The translations under genes were made by a program, and so were the position numbers. From assembly GCA_004793585.1 (NCBI GenBank), contig SRZB01000001.1, positions 124,001 through 188,000 on the forward strand: a DNA stretch of 64,000 nt, in the 5' to 3' direction. Positions within the stretch are counted from its first letter, which is position 1; each line of letters begins with the position of its first letter. This document shows, in pieces, positions 46,017-55,309 of this stretch. The notes below the pieces were generated by a model. The model saw only the letters and a program-made list of their open reading frames with translations. It did not search any database and had not been told where the DNA came from. This DNA is from Hominisplanchenecus murintestinalis (lineage in GTDB: Bacteria; Bacillota; Clostridia; Lachnospirales; Lachnospiraceae).

Positions 46017-46897
46017 TTTGTCTTTCTCCTCCCGTAAACAAATTTTTCCCGAATCCTTGCTTCCCCTTGTTCCAGCCGTTCCCGCAGCTCTTTGCTGTCT
46101 CCCAGGATTTCCTTAAAAGCTGCGAATTCATCTTCGATTCCCTGTCCATGAGGCACTCGGTAAGCGCCTGCATCGCTCCCCAAAGCCAGCATAACTCCCG
46201 TATCATATGCCCTTCGCAGATTCTCCGCCGCAGAGTTATAGATTTTTTTCAGTTTCTCATCCGGAAACCGTCCGCATCCGATTAAGTTCCGTATCGTAGA
46301 CAGTGTGGGAACCCACACTGTCCGACTGTCTGCCAGCGCCTGGATGCAGTCCCTGTCAAGATAATTCCCATGCTCTATGCTGTCTGCCCCGGCAAACGCC
46401 GCGTCCCGCACTGCCTGCGCCGTGTTTACATGAACCATCACGGCAAATCCCTCTTCGTGGGCAATATGTATCATTTCCCGGATTTCTCCCTGTTCCAAAG
46501 GTTCGCCTGTAACAACCCCAAACTGATTAAAATCCATAATCCCCGCTGCCATTATTTTAATAAAATCGCCTTTTCTGCGTTTTACCTCTGCCACCAGCCC
46601 CCGGTATTCCCTCATGGTATCAAAGCCAACCCCCACAATTCCTCCATAATGTCCATTTTTATGAATGGCAAAGAGCGGAGTGCAGTAAGTAATTCCATAC
46701 TCTCCGGCAATCTGCCTGGCATACGCAGACACGCCAAGGGCATCGCCCCCATCCCGGATGAAAGCAACGCCTCGCTTTTCATATTCCGTAAACCACTCAC
46801 GGATATTTTGTTCATTAATGTGATTTTTGTGCAGTTCTACTGCTTTCCTGTAGTGATACCCATTCATAAAAATATGGGCATGGCACTCTCCATACAT
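46013..46897 (-). CDS. metal-dependent amidohydrolase
   Basis: 294 residues, compact amidohydrolase-superfamily barrel. Candidate ligands: H6-A-H8 at the very N terminus, K114 (GDFIKIMAAG, possible carboxylated lysine), H156 (MVHVNT), H176 (IEHGN) and D242 (GSDAG). The protein starts almost directly at the HxH strand, so the small N-terminal beta-sandwich domain of many relatives is missing. The substrate is unknown; the overlapping EamA transporter may export or import the product or substrate. It lies downstream of trkA-trkH. Confidence 0.85.
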   Translation of the reverse strand: MYGECHAHIFMNGYHYRKAVELHKNHINEQNIREWFTEYEKRGVAFIRDGGDALGVSAYARQIAGEYGITYCTPLFAIHKNGHYGGIVGVGFDTMREYRGLVAEVKRRKGDFIKIMAAGIMDFNQFGVVTGEPLEQGEIREMIHIAHEEGFAVMVHVNTAQAVRDAAFAGADSIEHGNYLDRDCIQALADSRTVWVPTLSTIRNLIGCGRFPDEKLKKIYNSAAENLRRAYDTGVMLALGSDAGAYRVPHGQGIEDEFAAFKEILGDSKELRERLEQGEARIREKFVYGRRKTK

Positions 46898-46932
46898 CTC
46901 TCTCGCCCCTTAAAACCTTTTTTATAACGAAT

Positions 46933-48372
46933 TTACTTTTTCCATGTAGACGGCACGAACAGCACCAGCAGGGGCAGCAGTTCCAATCGCCCAGCCAGCA
47001 TATCGAACATCAGCACAAACTTGGACAAATCCGAAAAGCTGCTGAAATTCCCGGCAGGTCCGACAATGTTCAGTCCCGGTCCAATATTGTTAATGGTTGC
47101 CGCCACCGCCGTAAAATTTGTCACCAAATCTTTCTCATCCAACGTAATAACCAACAGAGAAACCACAAAAATGCATATATAAATGATGACAAAAGCATAT
47201 ACGGAGTGTACCGCCTCATGCTCCAGCGAATGCCCATCCATTTTTACTTTTTTGATACTGCGGGGATGGCACACCCTCATTACTTCTTTGCGGACGCCCT
47301 TAAGCAAAATAATAATTCTGGACACTTTAATGCCGCCGCCCGTGCTTCCTGCACATGCACCCACAAACATAATCAATACTAATATGGTCTTTGACAGTGC
47401 ATTCCACTCATTAAAGTCTGCCGTAGAATACCCGGTGGTCGTAATGATAGAGCTGACCTGGAACGCCGTATGATGGAACGCCTGGTACACCGTCTCAAAC
47501 CTGGGCAGCACCTGTATAGTAATCACCAAAATCGACGCAGCAATAATTCCCAGATATGCCCATACCTCTGTACACGCCAAAGCCTGCCGCGGTTTCCGCC
47601 GCAGCAGCAAGTAGTAAAAATTGAAATTTACTCCAAATAAAATCATCGCCACTGTCACAATTGCCTGCTGCAGATTCGTATAACTTGCCAGCCCGTCATT
47701 CTTAATAGCAAAGCCTCCTGTGCCCGCAGAGCCAAAGCTTAATACCATAGCGTCAAATAAAGGCGTTCCCGCCAGCAGCATCAGGATAATCTGCAGCACT
47801 GTCATTCCAAAATAAATGGCATACAAAATCATTGCCGTCGTCTTGATTTTCGGCACCAGTTTACGCACTCTGGGTCCGGGGCTTTCCGCACGCATAATAT
47901 ACATCCCCGCCCCTCCTGCCTTGATGGGCAGAAGCGCCAAAATAAATACTAATACTCCCATCCCCCCTATCCAGTGAGTAAAGCTTCTCCAGAACAGGTT
48001 TGCACGGGAAAGCGCCTCCACATCGTTAAGTATGCTGGAGCCTGTGGTAGTAAATCCGGAAATTGTCTCAAAAAGCGCGTCTGTAAAGGACGGGATATCG
48101 CCGGAAATCACGAAAGGCGCCGCCCCGAAAATACTGAGTACAATCCAGCAAAAGGCTACGATAACCAGCCCGTCCCTCCCGTAAATCTTCCTGTTTTTCA
48201 CTTTCCGCCTTGTCAACAGCAGCCCCAGCACGGCACACAAAACCAAAACCATAAGATATGCCCAGCCCGCCGGTTCCTGATAAATGACTGCCACCATAAG
48301 CGGAAGCGCCATAAACATTGCCTCAAAAAGACAAATCCACCCCAGCATATATACAATCATTCCGTAATTCAT
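46933..48372 (-). CDS. trkH: TrkH/KtrB-family potassium uptake channel
   Basis: 479 residues, four M1-P-M2 repeats. The four selectivity-filter loops can be seen: SGFTTTGSSIL, FGSAGTGGFAI, IITTTGYSTAD and INNIGPGLNIVG, each with the filter glycine. It forms the potassium-translocating unit with the cytosolic TrkA subunit encoded 13 bases upstream. Confidence 0.96.
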   Translation of the reverse strand: MNYGMIVYMLGWICLFEAMFMALPLMVAVIYQEPAGWAYLMVLVLCAVLGLLLTRRKVKNRKIYGRDGLVIVAFCWIVLSIFGAAPFVISGDIPSFTDALFETISGFTTTGSSILNDVEALSRANLFWRSFTHWIGGMGVLVFILALLPIKAGGAGMYIMRAESPGPRVRKLVPKIKTTAMILYAIYFGMTVLQIILMLLAGTPLFDAMVLSFGSAGTGGFAIKNDGLASYTNLQQAIVTVAMILFGVNFNFYYLLLRRKPRQALACTEVWAYLGIIAASILVITIQVLPRFETVYQAFHHTAFQVSSIITTTGYSTADFNEWNALSKTILVLIMFVGACAGSTGGGIKVSRIIILLKGVRKEVMRVCHPRSIKKVKMDGHSLEHEAVHSVYAFVIIYICIFVVSLLVITLDEKDLVTNFTAVAATINNIGPGLNIVGPAGNFSSFSDLSKFVLMFDMLAGRLELLPLLVLFVPSTWKK

Positions 48373-48385
48373 ATCGCAAACTCTT

Positions 48386-49750
48386 TCACTCTTTCAGAAT
48401 ATCACTGATATCATTCAGTCCTTTATTTGTGGTAATCACTACGACCGTATCTCCCATCATAAGCATATCCTGTCCTTTAGGAGTAATAATCGTCCCGCTG
48501 CGGTTAATACAGCCAATCAAAAGCCCCTCTTTCAAACGCAGTTTTTCCAGCGGGATATTCAGTACCGGCGCATTCTCACGGATGCAGAACTCCAGCGCCT
48601 CCACCTTATTTCCTACCAGATGATGCAGCGTCTCTACATTGCTGCCAATGGAATTCTTCATGGCTCGCACAAACCTGACGATATGCTCCGCCGTCACATA
48701 TTTCGGATAAATAATGCTGTCCAAATCCAATTTATTGATAACTTCATCAAAAGTAATGCTGTTAATTTTTGTGATGATTTTCATTTTATTGCGCTTGTTC
48801 CGCGCAAACAGGGAAAGCAAAATATTCTCCTCGTCCATATTCATAAGCGTCACCAGTGAATCTGACTTCATCAGCCCTTCTTCCATCAAAAGCGCCTGGT
48901 CTACCCCGTCCCCGCAGATAATTGTCGCCCGCGGAAGAAGCTCGCTCAGCTTTTCACACCTCTCCCGATCTTTCTCTATGATTTTTACATCAATCCCCAT
49001 AGACAAAAGCTGTTTCGCCAGATAAAACGACACTTTTCCTCCTCCAATGATCAGGGCGTCCTTTACCTGGTTCGTCTGTACTTTGATTTTCTTAAAAAAC
49101 TGGCTTGCCCGCTTAGGCGATGCTACAATAGAAACCACATCCTTCTCACGCATCATGAAATTACCGTCCGGAATAATCGCTTCGTCCCCCCGCTCCACTG
49201 TACATACCAAAACTTCGTTACAGTGCAGTTTTGTGGTAATCTCACTCACCATCATATGGTCAAGCACCGAACTCTCCGACACACGGAATTTCAGCACTTC
49301 CGCCCTGCCTTTGGCAAATGGGGAAATTTCAATCGCCGACGGGAACCGCAGAATCCGCGCAATCTCAACCGACGCGGCAAACTCCGGATTAATAACCAGC
49401 GCAAGTCCCAGCTCTTCCTGAATATAAGCGATTTCCCGGTTAAATTCCGGATTTCTCACCCTGGCAATCGTCTGGCAGTTTCCCGCCTTTTTCGCTATGA
49501 GGCAGCACAGCAGGTTCAGCTCGTCGGACCCCGTTACTGCAATCAGCAAATCGGCTTTTTCAACCCCCGCTTCCTCCAGCACACTATGATCGGTGCCGCT
49601 CCCCACGATTCCCATAATATCATACTCATTGGACAATGCCTCCACTGCCGCGTAGCGTCTATCCACCACCGTCACGTCATTTCCTTCCGCACTCAGCTGG
49701 TCTGCAAGGGCATCCCCCACTTTTCCGCAGCCTACAATTATAATCTTCAT
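48386..49750 (-). CDS. trkA: Trk potassium uptake system regulatory subunit TrkA
   Basis: 454 residues from the chosen start. Two RCK units: the first nucleotide-binding GCGKVGDALADQLSAEGNDVTVVD and the second GGGKVSFYLAKQLLSMGIDVKIIE, each followed by a TrkA-C domain (the last with PVLNIPLEKLRLKEGLLIGCINR). It gates TrkH in response to NAD(H) or ATP/ADP. A GTG at 49762 is open, but GGAGG lies five bases before ATG 49750. It follows tcdA by 15 bases. Confidence 0.96.
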   Translation of the reverse strand: MKIIIVGCGKVGDALADQLSAEGNDVTVVDRRYAAVEALSNEYDIMGIVGSGTDHSVLEEAGVEKADLLIAVTGSDELNLLCCLIAKKAGNCQTIARVRNPEFNREIAYIQEELGLALVINPEFAASVEIARILRFPSAIEISPFAKGRAEVLKFRVSESSVLDHMMVSEITTKLHCNEVLVCTVERGDEAIIPDGNFMMREKDVVSIVASPKRASQFFKKIKVQTNQVKDALIIGGGKVSFYLAKQLLSMGIDVKIIEKDRERCEKLSELLPRATIICGDGVDQALLMEEGLMKSDSLVTLMNMDEENILLSLFARNKRNKMKIITKINSITFDEVINKLDLDSIIYPKYVTAEHIVRFVRAMKNSIGSNVETLHHLVGNKVEALEFCIRENAPVLNIPLEKLRLKEGLLIGCINRSGTIITPKGQDMLMMGDTVVVITTNKGLNDISDILKE

Positions 49751-49765
49751 CTCATCCTCCACACA

Positions 49766-50473
49766 TCAAATGCCTGCCAAATCCCTGATAACTTCCCCCG
49801 CCAGAACCAGTCCTGCCGCAGAGGGCACAAAAGAAATACTCCCCGGCAGAGCCCTGCGGCTCCCTTCGGTTACTGTCCTGGCCGGCCTGCACGGCACTTC
49901 TTTCGAATAGACAACTTTTAGCTTTTTTATTCCCCTGTTCCTCAGCTCTTTCCGCATCACCTTTGCCAGAGGGCAGACTGAGGTCTGGTAAATGTCGGCA
50001 ATCTCAAATCTGCCGGGATCCAGCTTGTTTCCCGCCCCCATGCTGCTAATGACAGGCGTTCCCGCCGCTTCTGCCCGAAGAATAATCTCCAGCTTCGCCG
50101 TCACAGTGTCCACTGCATCCACCACATAGTCATATACTGTAAAGTCAAATTCATCTGCATTTTCAGGGAGAAAAAAGCATTCACAGGCATTTACCCGGAC
50201 TTCCGGATTGATATCCTGGATGCGCTCTTTCATAACCTCGACTTTGGCCCTGCCCACGGTTGAATGCAAGGCAATAATCTGCCGGTTAATATTAGACTCT
50301 GACACCACATCCTTGTCAATCAGATCCAAAGTCCCCACGCCGCACCGCGCCAGCGCTTCCACAACATAACCGCCCACGCCCCCGATACCAAACACCGCCA
50401 CCCGGCTGCCTTTTAGCTTTGCCAGGGCTTCTTCCCCCAGCAAAAGCGCCGTTCTGCTCAACTGCTCTTCCAT
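49766..50473 (-). CDS. tcdA: tRNA threonylcarbamoyladenosine dehydratase
   Basis: 235 residues of the E1/ThiF-MoeB superfamily. FGIGGVGGYVVEALARCGVGTLDLIDKDVVSESNINRQIIALHSTVGRAKVEVMKERI is the nucleotide-binding core, and the C-terminal region reads VVYSKEVP...GSISFVPSAAGLVLAGEVIRDL, diagnostic of TcdA/CsdL. It cyclises the t6A modification at tRNA position 37 using ATP. The frame is open to 50527, but GAGAGG precedes ATG 50473 and the extension lies in a leader hairpin (9-bp stem GAAGCGATA/TATCGCTTC at 50501-50535). Confidence 0.93.
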   Translation of the reverse strand: MEEQLSRTALLLGEEALAKLKGSRVAVFGIGGVGGYVVEALARCGVGTLDLIDKDVVSESNINRQIIALHSTVGRAKVEVMKERIQDINPEVRVNACECFFLPENADEFDFTVYDYVVDAVDTVTAKLEIILRAEAAGTPVISSMGAGNKLDPGRFEIADIYQTSVCPLAKVMRKELRNRGIKKLKVVYSKEVPCRPARTVTEGSRRALPGSISFVPSAAGLVLAGEVIRDLAGI

Positions 50474-50663
50474 ATTCTTCCTCTCTTTATGTAACTGCAA
50501 GAAGCGATAAAGATATTTTCTATCCATATCGCTTCTATCGTTTCTGATAGCAGTGCTAACTACGAAAAGGATTATACCACTGTTTCTCAGAATATACTAT
50601 ATTGAATTTTTTAAGATTTTTTATTTTCCATGCCTTCGCCTTGTTCTATAAACTGCCAACCGG

Positions 50664-52796
50664 CTACATGGACTTCCTCTCCGCGATTTCCGCCATCTTC
50701 GCATCATTCAGCCGGGTATCTCCATGCACGCGGCTGTATGACAGATAGCCGTTCATGCGGTCTATTTTCGTCAGGTTTCTGGAACCGCATTTCGGGCACA
50801 CATCCATCTCCAGCTCCTCATGTCCACAGTCGTCACAGTAAGCCAGGGACAGATTCACCCCTTCATAATACCCCAAATCCATCGCCCGGCGGATCAGGCT
50901 TTTAATTGCTTCAATATTGTAGCTGATAGGATAGCGGACATACTGGATTTTCCCACCGTTGCACAATTCCCAAAACCGCCCTTCCAAATCCTGCTTTTCA
51001 ATCGGCGTGATATCCTCCGTCACATGACAGTGGAAGCTGTTGCTCACATAAGGTCTGTCCGAAACATTTTCCACGATGCCGTACATTTTACGGAACTGCT
51101 CTACCTGCAGGCCGCACAAACTCTCCGCCGGAGTTCCGTAAATTGCATACAACCAGCCGTCCGCCTCTTTAAATTCCGTGACTTTCTTATTGATATATTC
51201 CATAACCTCAAGCGCAAATTCCCCGTCCTCTGCGATGGATTTTCCATTGTACAGCTCCTGCAGCTCGTTTAACGCCGTAATCCCAAAGGAGGACGTCATA
51301 GGCTTCAGCAGAGGCTTGATACGGTCATGTGGATTCAGCCTCCCCCCGTAAAATCCACCCTCACAGTAAGCTAGCGGATTTGTAGAAGCCCTCATATTCC
51401 CCAGATATTCATAGGTACGGATATGCAGGTTGCGGATCATTTCCAGATAATAATCCAGCACCTCATAGAAATCCCGGCTCTCAGAACGGGCCTTTGCCAG
51501 AATCATCGGCAGATGAAGGCTTACCGCACCCACATTAAAACGTCCCACAAATATGGGCTTGTCATTCTGGTCTGCCGGATACATGCCACCTCTCTCATAC
51601 CAGGGGCTCAAAAACGCGCGGCATCCCATAGGGCTGATTACTTTCCCGTAACGCTTATACATACTGGAAATATATCCCTTCCCGGACATAGACAACCAGT
51701 CCGGATACATTGTTTTTGCAGAACAGCGGATTCCTGCCTCGAACACGTCCTCACACTCTTTTCCCGCGCCATGAATGTTTTCGTCATACAAAAAGACAAT
51801 TTTCGGAAACAGCACCGGCTTACGGTTTCCCGGCTTCCCCTGCCCCTTCTGGTGAACGTCAAGCAGGGATACGCTTGCCATTTTCTCAAAACGCTCTGTG
51901 CCAAGCCCCAGGGTAACCGTTACAAACGGATAATCCCCCCTGGAAGAACCGACGGTATTCAGCTTGTACTCAATCCCCTGCCAGCCTTGTTCAAAGTCGC
52001 GCCTCACCTTATCCATGGCATACGTTTCAGCCTTCTCGGCATAACCTTCCCAGGAGGCATCCCCGTATTTGAGGAATTCTTCTTTATATTTCCGGTAACT
52101 CTTTTCCGCATAGGGTGCCAGCACCTTATCTACCTCCGGCACCGTAAAGCCGCCGTACTGCTGCGCCGCCGTACTCAGAATGATATCTCCCATTACATCA
52201 AACGCCGTATCCAGCGTCTTTGGCTCATTGTACCATACATTCCCCATCTCAAAGCCGTCTTTCAGGACTGTCGCCACATCAAACAGACAGCAATTCATGG
52301 TATCCAGCCTTGCAGACTGGTCATGGATATAAATATAACCGTCTTTGCACGCTTGGCGTTCATCCCGTGTCATAAAAAATTTCCGGTACAGCTCTTTATT
52401 CAGCTCATTGAAAATCAGGCTCCGCTTCGTAGCCACTAAAGCGCTGTCTGTATTGGCATTGCTCTTATCCCCGATATAACGGATAGACTGGCTCTTCGTA
52501 TACACATCATCCATCATATGGATAAAATCCTGCTTGTAATTCCTGTAATCCCGGTAGCTCTTTGCCACCGCCGGATTTACCTTATCTAAAGCTCCCTCCA
52601 CAATATTGTGCATTTCAGGAATCGTAATACCCGCCTTTCCAAGGGACTCTGCTTTTTCCTTTGCGGACCTGCACAGAAACTCTATCTCATCCTCTGAAAA
52701 TTTATACAGAATCCTCGCCGCCGACTTATTCACCGCCGCAATAATCTTGTCCACATTAAATTCTTCCCGGGTGCCGTCTTTTTTAATTACATACAT
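50664..52796 (-). CDS. nrdD: anaerobic (class III) ribonucleoside-triphosphate reductase
   Basis: 710 residues, full length. It reduces ribonucleotides to deoxyribonucleotides under anoxia using a glycyl radical. An ATP-cone regulatory domain covers about 1-90; the ten-stranded barrel follows, with the C-terminal zinc site C654/C657...C667/C670 and the glycyl radical loop RMNGYL (Gly683). The residue before the glycine is Asn rather than the Cys of the E. coli RVCGYL motif. The activase gene nrdG is not next to it; the following 190 bases lead directly to tcdA. A promoter and two candidate NrdR boxes lie upstream. Confidence 0.95.
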   Translation of the reverse strand: MYVIKKDGTREEFNVDKIIAAVNKSAARILYKFSEDEIEFLCRSAKEKAESLGKAGITIPEMHNIVEGALDKVNPAVAKSYRDYRNYKQDFIHMMDDVYTKSQSIRYIGDKSNANTDSALVATKRSLIFNELNKELYRKFFMTRDERQACKDGYIYIHDQSARLDTMNCCLFDVATVLKDGFEMGNVWYNEPKTLDTAFDVMGDIILSTAAQQYGGFTVPEVDKVLAPYAEKSYRKYKEEFLKYGDASWEGYAEKAETYAMDKVRRDFEQGWQGIEYKLNTVGSSRGDYPFVTVTLGLGTERFEKMASVSLLDVHQKGQGKPGNRKPVLFPKIVFLYDENIHGAGKECEDVFEAGIRCSAKTMYPDWLSMSGKGYISSMYKRYGKVISPMGCRAFLSPWYERGGMYPADQNDKPIFVGRFNVGAVSLHLPMILAKARSESRDFYEVLDYYLEMIRNLHIRTYEYLGNMRASTNPLAYCEGGFYGGRLNPHDRIKPLLKPMTSSFGITALNELQELYNGKSIAEDGEFALEVMEYINKKVTEFKEADGWLYAIYGTPAESLCGLQVEQFRKMYGIVENVSDRPYVSNSFHCHVTEDITPIEKQDLEGRFWELCNGGKIQYVRYPISYNIEAIKSLIRRAMDLGYYEGVNLSLAYCDDCGHEELEMDVCPKCGSRNLTKIDRMNGYLSYSRVHGDTRLNDAKMAEIAERKSM

Positions 52797-52809
52797 CCTT
52801 GTATCCTCC

Positions 52810-52900
52810 TCACCATATTTAGTGTTGTATTTGTCATTTCACTTCTTTATCCAACAAGATATTGTCCCTAAAGTATATAACAAAATACGGTGGGCGTAAA
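52810..52900 (-). promoter_or_regulatory. nrdD promoter with two candidate NrdR boxes
   Basis: Minus strand TTTACG (52895-52900), 17 bases, TATACT (52872-52877). Downstream lie GGACAATATCTTGTTG (52852-52867, 11 of 16 to the NrdR consensus as I know it) and ACACTAAATATGGTGA (52810-52825, 13 of 16). Their start-to-start distance of 42 bases is about four helical turns, whereas three turns is more usual. Confidence 0.5.
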
Positions 52901-52941
52901 GGGGTATTTTCAAAATATCCCATGAATAATCCCGCCGCAGG

Positions 52942-53340
52942 ATGCGCATACTTGTCCATATGAAGAATAATTTTATGAAATGCGGTATTTACGGCTGGTG
53001 CATGGAACTGCTCTGGACAGGATTTTTGGCCTTCCGAAGACGGGAAATGAAACTTTTCGGGCGCTCTTCTATATGGATGTTTCCTATTTACGGAATGGCT
53101 TCTTTTTTCCCCGCCCTTGTCGGTCTTCTAAAAGACCGCTGTGTATGGGTTCGCGGCACCGTCTATGCCTTTGCCATCTTCACAGTAGAATTTCTTACCG
53201 GAAGCTTTCTCAAAAAGCGCGGTATCTGCCCCTGGAACTATTCAGGCTGCCGCTTCAACTATAAAGGTGTCATACGCCTGGACTACTACCCTCTCTGGTT
53301 CCTTGCCGGACTGTTTTTTGAAAAAACTACCGCAAAATAA
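52942..53340 (+). CDS. small CmpB-like membrane protein (putative ABC transporter permease family)
   Basis: 132 residues with three to four hydrophobic segments. CGIYGWCMELLWTGF near the N terminus, WMFPIYGMASFF, EFLTGSFLKKRGICPWNYSGCRFNYKGVIRLDYYPLWFLAGLFFE match the PF06541 family, named putative ABC-transporter permease but without proven transport function. Start is uncertain (52942, 52960 or 52975), because no good ribosome binding site is visible. It is divergent from nrdD. Confidence 0.72.
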   Translation: MRILVHMKNNFMKCGIYGWCMELLWTGFLAFRRREMKLFGRSSIWMFPIYGMASFFPALVGLLKDRCVWVRGTVYAFAIFTVEFLTGSFLKKRGICPWNYSGCRFNYKGVIRLDYYPLWFLAGLFFEKTTAK

Positions 53341-53367
53341 ACCGCAGAATCAACACACAATTTTCTC

Positions 53368-53396
53368 TTGAATTTCTATTCCGTTTGGTATATGAT
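53368..53396 (+). promoter_or_regulatory. promoter of pyrB-pyrI
   Basis: TTGAAT (53368-53373), 17 bases, TATGAT (53391-53396). The 40-base leader is too short for a PyrR-type attenuator. Confidence 0.65.
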
Positions 53397-53442
53397 ATGG
53401 TGAAAGTAAAATTTAGCTTATTTCATACCAAAGGAGATTACT

Positions 53443-54360
53443 ATGAGACATTTGATGAGTCCCTTAGACTTCAGCGTGGAAGAAGTTGCACAGCTTCTCG
53501 ACCTCGCCCGTGACATTGAGGCCAGCCCTGAAAAGTACGCGCATATCTGCGACGGTAAAAAACTTGCTACTATTTTTTATGAACCAAGCACACGAACCAG
53601 ACTCAGCTTTGAAGCAGCGATGATGAATCTGGGCGGTAATGTGCTTGGTTTTTCTTCGGCCGCTTCCAGCTCCGCCTCAAAAGGTGAAAGCGTAGCCGAC
53701 ACGATCCGCATGATTTCCTGCTATGCAGATATCTGTGCCATACGCCATCCAAAAGAAGGGGCTCCGATGGTAGCGTCCATGCACTCCTCCATCCCCGTCA
53801 TCAACGCGGGCGACGGCGGCCACCAGCACCCCACCCAGACCTTGACAGACCTGATGACTATCCGCTCCCTGAAGGGGCGCCTGGACAATATCACCATCGG
53901 TCTCTGCGGCGACTTAAAGTTCGGCCGCACTGTACATTCCCTGATTAATGCCCTCGTCCGCTATGAAAACGTGAAATTTATCCTGATTTCCCCTGAGGAA
54001 CTGAAACTTCCGGGTTATGTCCGGGAAGATGTTATCAAGAAAAACGGATATGAATATAAAGAGGTAGAACGCCTGGAGGAAGTCATGCCAGAGCTTGACA
54101 TCCTGTACATGACAAGAGTTCAGCAGGAGCGCTTTTTCAATGAAGAAGACTATGTGCGCATGAAAGATTTCTACATTCTGGACAATGCAAAGATGAGCCT
54201 GGCACGCCCGGATATGCTGGTCCTTCATCCACTCCCACGTGTGAATGAAATTGCCGTAGAAGTAGACGCCGATCCGAGAGCCGTTTATTTTAAACAGGTA
54301 CAGTATGGCGTGTATGTCCGCATGGCTCTGATCCTCACACTTCTGGAACTCAAAGGCTAA
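53443..54360 (+). CDS. pyrB: aspartate carbamoyltransferase catalytic subunit
   Basis: 305 residues. It condenses carbamoyl phosphate with aspartate in de novo pyrimidine synthesis. The carbamoyl-phosphate loop is S49-T-R-T-R53, with SSSASKGES (about 75-83) from the neighbouring subunit and HPTQTLTDL at 129-137. The ribosome binding site AAAGGAG precedes ATG. A regulatory chain is encoded 39 bases downstream, so the enzyme is the allosteric dodecameric type. Confidence 0.98.
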   Translation: MRHLMSPLDFSVEEVAQLLDLARDIEASPEKYAHICDGKKLATIFYEPSTRTRLSFEAAMMNLGGNVLGFSSAASSSASKGESVADTIRMISCYADICAIRHPKEGAPMVASMHSSIPVINAGDGGHQHPTQTLTDLMTIRSLKGRLDNITIGLCGDLKFGRTVHSLINALVRYENVKFILISPEELKLPGYVREDVIKKNGYEYKEVERLEEVMPELDILYMTRVQQERFFNEEDYVRMKDFYILDNAKMSLARPDMLVLHPLPRVNEIAVEVDADPRAVYFKQVQYGVYVRMALILTLLELKG

Positions 54361-54399
54361 GACAAAACGGCCGCAAGATCCGCGGCATAGGAGGTAAGT

Positions 54400-54840
54400 A
54401 TGTTAAATATCGACCAGTTAAACGAAGGCGTGGTTCTCGACCACATCCCTGCGGGAAAAAGCATGTCCATATATAAATACCTGAAGCTGGATAAAATGGA
54501 CTGCTGCGTAGCCATCATCAAAAATGCCCGCAGCAATAAAATGGGAAAGAAAGATATCATTAAAATCGAATGTCCGATCGACGCGCTGGATTTGGAAATC
54601 CTAGGATTTATCGATCACACCATCACGGTCAATATTATTGAAAATTCAACGATTGTCGAGAAAAAGGTGCTGGAGCTTCCCAAACAGCTTATCAATATCA
54701 TCAAATGCAAAAATCCCCGCTGCATTTCTTCGATTGAGCAGGGGCTGACACATGCCTTTTTCCTTGCCGATCCGGAAAAAGAAGTTTACCGCTGCAAATA
54801 CTGCGAAGAAAAATACAGCCGGAAACGTCTCCGTATATAG
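54400..54840 (+). CDS. pyrI: aspartate carbamoyltransferase regulatory subunit
   Basis: 146 residues. It binds CTP/ATP and transmits feedback to the PyrB trimers. The N-terminal allosteric domain is followed by the zinc domain with C103, C108, C132 and C135 (IKCKNPRCI... YRCKYCEEKY). An AGGAGG-like site precedes ATG. It is followed by a terminator shared with the convergent RNase P RNA gene. Confidence 0.97.
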   Translation: MLNIDQLNEGVVLDHIPAGKSMSIYKYLKLDKMDCCVAIIKNARSNKMGKKDIIKIECPIDALDLEILGFIDHTITVNIIENSTIVEKKVLELPKQLINIIKCKNPRCISSIEQGLTHAFFLADPEKEVYRCKYCEEKYSRKRLRI

Positions 54841-54843
54841 AGA

Positions 54844-54874
54844 AAAGCCCCGCATAGAAACCGTGCGGGGCTTT
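54844..54874. terminator. bidirectional terminator between pyrI and rnpB
   Basis: AAAGCCCCGCA and TGCGGGGCTTT (11 bp, loop 9), with an A tract on the left and a T tract on the right, between convergent transcription units. Confidence 0.9.
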
Positions 54875-54879
54875 TCAAT

Positions 54880-55222
54880 AAGCAGAACGATAAGCCGGGT
54901 TATGTCGTGAATAATCATCTATCTAGATCCGGCGTCGCCGCCGGATTCAAGCGACCTACCTAAAGCTGACGGGCCGCCATATGCTTTTTCTCGGTCTTGC
55001 TTCGGATGGGGTTTACATATGCCCCTCCTGTTACCAGGAGGGCGGTAGTCTCTTACACTGCCCTTCCACCCTTACCCGGTCATGCCGGGCGGTTCATTTC
55101 TGTTGCACTATCCTTGGAGTCGCCTCCACCGGACGTTATCCGGCATCCTGCCCTGTGAAGCCCGGACTTTCCTCGTCCGGCGCCTTTCGGCCTGCCGGAC
55201 GCGATTATTTATTCTACTTATT
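54880..55222 (-). ncRNA. rnpB: RNase P RNA (class A)
   Basis: The minus strand holds the conserved parts of bacterial RNase P RNA: GAGGAAAGTCCGGGCTTC near the 5' end (CR-I), GGATAGTGCAACAGAAA, GGGTAAGGGTGGAAGGGC, TAAACCCCATCCG and the 3' ACATAACCCGGCTTA that pairs with the 5' region. It processes tRNA 5' ends. Ends are approximate: the start is placed from the promoter, the end from the terminator. Apparent open frames across it are not genes. Confidence 0.97.
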
Positions 55223-55228
55223 GAAATG

Positions 55229-55257
55229 ATTTTAACACCCGCCTTTCAGAAAGTCAA
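55229..55257 (-). promoter_or_regulatory. rnpB promoter
   Basis: Minus strand TTGACT (55252-55257), 17 bases, TAAAAT (55229-55234), with TG one base before the -10; the predicted start point matches the 5' end of the RNA. Confidence 0.8.
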
Positions 55258-55309
55258 GGCTCGCAGACTACGCCATTCAAGCAGATTACCTCAATCTGTT
55301 CTATGTCTA

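Noticed and set aside
53397-53442. Possible PyrR attenuator before pyrB
   Set aside because: The leader is only about 40 bases, with a weak bulged hairpin and no terminator or anti-terminator.
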